A DNA stretch of 64,000 bases from an uncultured Collinsella sp. (lineage in GTDB: Bacteria; Actinomycetota; Coriobacteriia; Coriobacteriales; Coriobacteriaceae). The first letter of the stretch is position 1; each line of letters begins with the position of its first letter. The stretch covers positions 1 to 64,000 of the forward strand of contig URRB01000001.1 in the NCBI GenBank assembly GCA_900550195.1, given 5' to 3'. This document shows positions 61,446 through 64,000 of the stretch, in pieces. The position numbers were made by a program, and so were the translations under genes. The notes under the pieces were generated by a model. It did not search any database. It was not told where the DNA came from and worked only from the letters and a program-made list of their open reading frames with translations.

Positions 61446-62672
61446 TTAAGCCTGGGCGGCAGCAGAGCTGGGACCCTGGACCTTAGCCCACGTCTTGAGC
61501 GACAGCGTATCGATCTCGATAAAGCCAGCGCTAGCCTTCTCGTCAAACGTGGTGTCGCGGTCGTAGGTGGCCAGACCGTAGTCGTAGAGGCTGAAGGGGC
61601 TCTTGCGGCCGACGACATGGCAGTTGCCCTTAAAGAACTTCAGACGGACGGTGCCGGTCACGAACTTCTGGGTGTCGGCCATAAAGGCGTCGAGCGCGTT
61701 TTTGAGTGGGCTGTACCACTGGCCGTTGTACACGGCGGTGGCCCAATCCTGCTCGAGCTTAATCTTAGTCTTGAGCAGGTCGCCCTCAACGCAAATGTCC
61801 TCGAGTGCCTTATGGGCGGTAATGAGCGTCAGGGCGCCGGGAACCTCATAGCACTCGCGGCTCTTGAGGCCCACCAGACGATCCTCAACCAGGTCGAGAC
61901 GGCCAAAGCCGTTGTCGCCCGAAATCTTGTTGAGGGCGATGACGATCTCGGAGAGTTTCATCTTCTTGCCGTCGACGGCGACGGGCTTGCCGACCTCAAA
62001 CTCAATCTCGGTATACGTCGGGGTGTCGGGCGTGTCCTCGGGATTCTTGGTCATAACCCAGGCGTCGTCGAGCGGCTCATTCCAGGGATCCTCCAGGTGA
62101 CCGCACTCAATGGCACGACCCCACAGGTTGTCGTCGATGGAGTAGGGGTTGTCGTTGGCACCCTCGGGAACCGGCACGTTGTGGGCGTGGGCATAGGCGA
62201 CCTCGTCGGGACGACACTTCAGGTCCCACTCGCGAACCGGAGCGATAACCTTGAGCTCGGGGTCGAGGGCCTTGACGGCGGCCTCAAAACGGACCTGGTC
62301 GTTACCCTTGCCGGTGCAGCCGTGGGCGACGTAGGTCGCGCCAAACTCGTGGGCGACCTCAACAAGCTTCTTGGCAAGCAGCGGGCGAGACAGGGCGGAG
62401 AGCAGCGGATACTTGTTCTCGTACATGGAGTTTGCTGCAATGGCTTTGGTCAGGAACTCATCGGAGAACTCGTCGCGCAGGTCGAGCACCTGGCAATCGA
62501 GAACGCCCAGGTCGAGCGCCTTCTGCTTCTTGGCATCCAGTCCGGTCTCTTCCTGGCCCACGTTGCCGCAGACACAAACGACATCGAGATTCTTCTCGTC
62601 CTGGAGCCACTTGACACATACGGATGTATCAAGACCACCGGAATATGCGAGAACGACTTTTTCCTTGCTCAT
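61446..62672 (-). CDS. argG: Argininosuccinate synthase
   Basis: A 408-residue enzyme joining citrulline and aspartate with ATP. The N-terminal P-loop-like AYSGGLDTSV starts at residue 9; VAHGCTGKGNDQVRFE and DDNLWGRAIE are family motifs. Length matches the family (about 400). The start is the ATG at 62672 (MSKEKVVL) with AAAGGAA upstream. It is the first gene of the argG-argH region. Confidence 0.95.
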   Translation of the reverse strand: MSKEKVVLAYSGGLDTSVCVKWLQDEKNLDVVCVCGNVGQEETGLDAKKQKALDLGVLDCQVLDLRDEFSDEFLTKAIAANSMYENKYPLLSALSRPLLAKKLVEVAHEFGATYVAHGCTGKGNDQVRFEAAVKALDPELKVIAPVREWDLKCRPDEVAYAHAHNVPVPEGANDNPYSIDDNLWGRAIECGHLEDPWNEPLDDAWVMTKNPEDTPDTPTYTEIEFEVGKPVAVDGKKMKLSEIVIALNKISGDNGFGRLDLVEDRLVGLKSRECYEVPGALTLITAHKALEDICVEGDLLKTKIKLEQDWATAVYNGQWYSPLKNALDAFMADTQKFVTGTVRLKFFKGNCHVVGRKSPFSLYDYGLATYDRDTTFDEKASAGFIEIDTLSLKTWAKVQGPSSAAAQA

Positions 62673-63226
62673 GGCTGTTTCCTTTCGCCCTTGGTAGCTA
62701 GTTAGAACATCGGTCAGTTGCAAGTCATTTCAAGGTCATATACCGTGCAATATCAGGTTAAATAGCAAAAATCAGCACATACATGCCCTAGAAACATGCA
62801 GCAATGTCGTGCTAAAACCCAACGACCTCAAAATGACTCTGTTGAGGCAATTCGCCCCATGCGGACAGAGACGATTGTTATCGTCGTCGGGAAATTGCGC
62901 GCTGGCGTCGGATGGCATTGTCTGCAGTGGTGATGATCGTTACGAACTGCATCTGCCTCTCCTTTCACCTATCGCCGGGCGCAATTCTAATATCGTAAAC
63001 GGTACCTTTTCCTCGGTAAGCGGTTGTTTTTCCGTCTCCGTTTTCGATGGTCGCTATATTACGCTAAAGTGCCCGCAGCACAAGCGACAAATTCAAATTT
63101 CTGAAAAGTTTTTTCATTACTTTGTGAAGCGTGGTGCAAATACGCTCCGTTCCTGCGAAAATACGCCCGACTACGAATTGATGGCTATAACGTCTGAAAC
63201 AATCTCGAAACGAAAGGCTCGCTTTT
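62673..63226. other. 554-base intergenic region upstream of argG and a HAD gene
   Basis: The region separates divergent genes and includes an AT-rich patch near 63090-63125. A 152-codon plus-strand frame (62809-63267) is open, but its codon use is unlike that of nearby genes, it has no start signal and it overlaps the HAD gene, so I do not call it. No terminator, riboswitch or RNA gene was recognised. Two ACATGC repeats lie near 62780-62800 upstream of argG. Confidence 0.5.
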
Positions 63227-64000
63227 ATGCAAACTTACGAATCGGACGCCAATATCGGAAACATTAAGATTCTCGCCGTCGACATGGACAAGACGCTGCT
63301 GACCGACGAGCGCGTGCTGCCCCAGGGTCTTGATGAGCGCCTAGACAAGCTCGCCGACGCCGACATCGTATTCTGCCCCGCCAGCGGACGTCCCGCCCCC
63401 AAGCTCGAGGAGATGTTCGAGGGCGTCAAGAACCGCCTCGCCTTTTGTCCCGACAACGGAGCGTGCGTGATCTATCGCGGCAGCTATATCTATAAGAGCA
63501 CTATTGACGTGGAGCTGTATCAGCAGGTCTTGAGCCGTGCCTCGGAGGATCCGCGCGCTGTCCCCGTCCTTTGCTGCTTCGACGAGTTCTACGCGCTTGC
63601 CCGCGACCATCAATACCACGACGAGATCAGCGTCTACTACAACACAATCAACTACGTCGACAGCTTTGATGGCATTGATTTCGAGTCCAACAAGATTTCG
63701 GTCTTCTTCCCCGGCTACGACGCCGAGCCCGCTTTCCGCGAGACCTATAGTCCCGAGTTCTCGGACAAGCTCTACGTCACCAACGCCGGGCGCGAGTGGA
63801 TCGACTTCATGAACTTGGGCGTCGACAAGGGCGCCGGCGTCGCGCATCTTTGCGAGCACCTGGGCATCGATATCGCCGATGCCGCCGCCGTGGGCGACAC
63901 CTACAACGACATCCCCATGCTGGAGCGCGTCGGCCACAGCTTTATCGTGGACAACGCCGAGGAGCATATGAACGCGCATGCTAAATGGCGCATTCCGAGC
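63227..64000 (+). CDS. Cof-type HAD-family hydrolase, truncated by window end
   Basis: At least 258 residues, running off the window. The start is the ATG at 63227 (MQTYESDANIG) after AAAGG. Motif I is VDMDKTLL near residue 20; CPASGRPAPKLEEMF is the Cof-type motif II region; GDTYNDIPML near 225 is motif IV, preceded by the motif III lysine in GVDKGAGV. The C2-type cap lies between. It probably dephosphorylates a sugar phosphate or a cofactor such as FMN. Only the last few residues appear to be missing. Confidence 0.87.
   Translation, partial: MQTYESDANIGNIKILAVDMDKTLLTDERVLPQGLDERLDKLADADIVFCPASGRPAPKLEEMFEGVKNRLAFCPDNGACVIYRGSYIYKSTIDVELYQQVLSRASEDPRAVPVLCCFDEFYALARDHQYHDEISVYYNTINYVDSFDGIDFESNKISVFFPGYDAEPAFRETYSPEFSDKLYVTNAGREWIDFMNLGVDKGAGVAHLCEHLGIDIADAAAVGDTYNDIPMLERVGHSFIVDNAEEHMNAHAKWRIPS

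Noticed and set aside
62809..63267. 152-codon plus-strand frame upstream of the last HAD gene
   Set aside because: There is no ribosome-binding site, codon use is atypical and it overlaps the start of the HAD gene by 41 bases.
1..64000. CRISPR arrays, insertion sequences or prophage genes
   Set aside because: No regularly spaced direct repeats, transposase, integrase or phage structural motifs were found.

Overview
The window looks like a chromosomal segment of an anaerobic, high-GC gut actinobacterium of the class Coriobacteriia. Collinsella-like is my inference from gene content, codon bias and the many GAAAGG/GGAGG ribosome-binding sites; I could not run a search. No phage, IS element, rRNA operon, CRISPR array or origin was seen.

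Layout. (1) 1-10500, minus strand: a fused [2Fe-2S]/molybdenum hydroxylase with its FAD subunit, glutamate dehydrogenase, a DUF3343 protein, mobA, tRNA-Sec, selB and selA. (2) 10540-28189, minus: an orphan molybdopterin oxidoreductase, then a complete formate hydrogenlyase cluster of the Hyf type, read hydN, fdhF, hyfABCDEFGHI, hycH, hycI and a formate/nitrite channel. fdhF is a selenoprotein gene with an in-frame UGA at codon 140 and a SECIS-like hairpin. (3) 28618-30699, plus: a RelB/PIN-type toxin-antitoxin pair and an AbiEi/PD-(D/E)XK-like gene, both with apparent frameshifts, bordered by inverted repeats. (4) 30912-45103, minus: tRNA-Gly and tRNA-Pro, brnQ, a selenium block (EF2568-like cysteine desulfurase, second DUF3343, yedF, and selD with its own in-frame UGA at codon 17), a 2-hydroxyacyl-CoA dehydratase activase with two dehydratase-like proteins (one interrupted by an in-frame amber codon), then modABC, mogA and moeA. 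(5) 45314-64000, mixed strands: ClC channel, lipid kinase, release-factor-like protein, xpt, MFS exporter, metY, C_GCAxxG_C_C protein, yigZ, RNase P RNA, rpsA, HAD phosphatase, cyuA, rpiB, ndk, argH, a 56-residue ORF, argG and a truncated Cof-type HAD gene.

How it fits together. Molybdate uptake (modABC), cofactor synthesis (mogA, moeA, mobA) and selenium supply (selD, selA, selB, tRNA-Sec, csd, yedF, DUF3343) serve the two Mo/W enzyme classes in the same window. These are the selenocysteine-containing formate dehydrogenase feeding the hydrogenase, and the xanthine-dehydrogenase-like hydroxylase, whose neighbours suggest the labile-selenium (SDMH) trait. Formate would be imported by the FocA-like channel, oxidised by FdhF, and its electrons passed through HydN/HyfA to the [NiFe] hydrogenase and the membrane arm.

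The points most worth a second look are the two selenoprotein genes with visible recoding signals, the selenium-linked dehydratase/activase block with its amber codon, a family of four long inverted repeats, a structured RNA-like element near 56.4 kb, and the regularly spaced operator-like repeats before the toxin-antitoxin genes.
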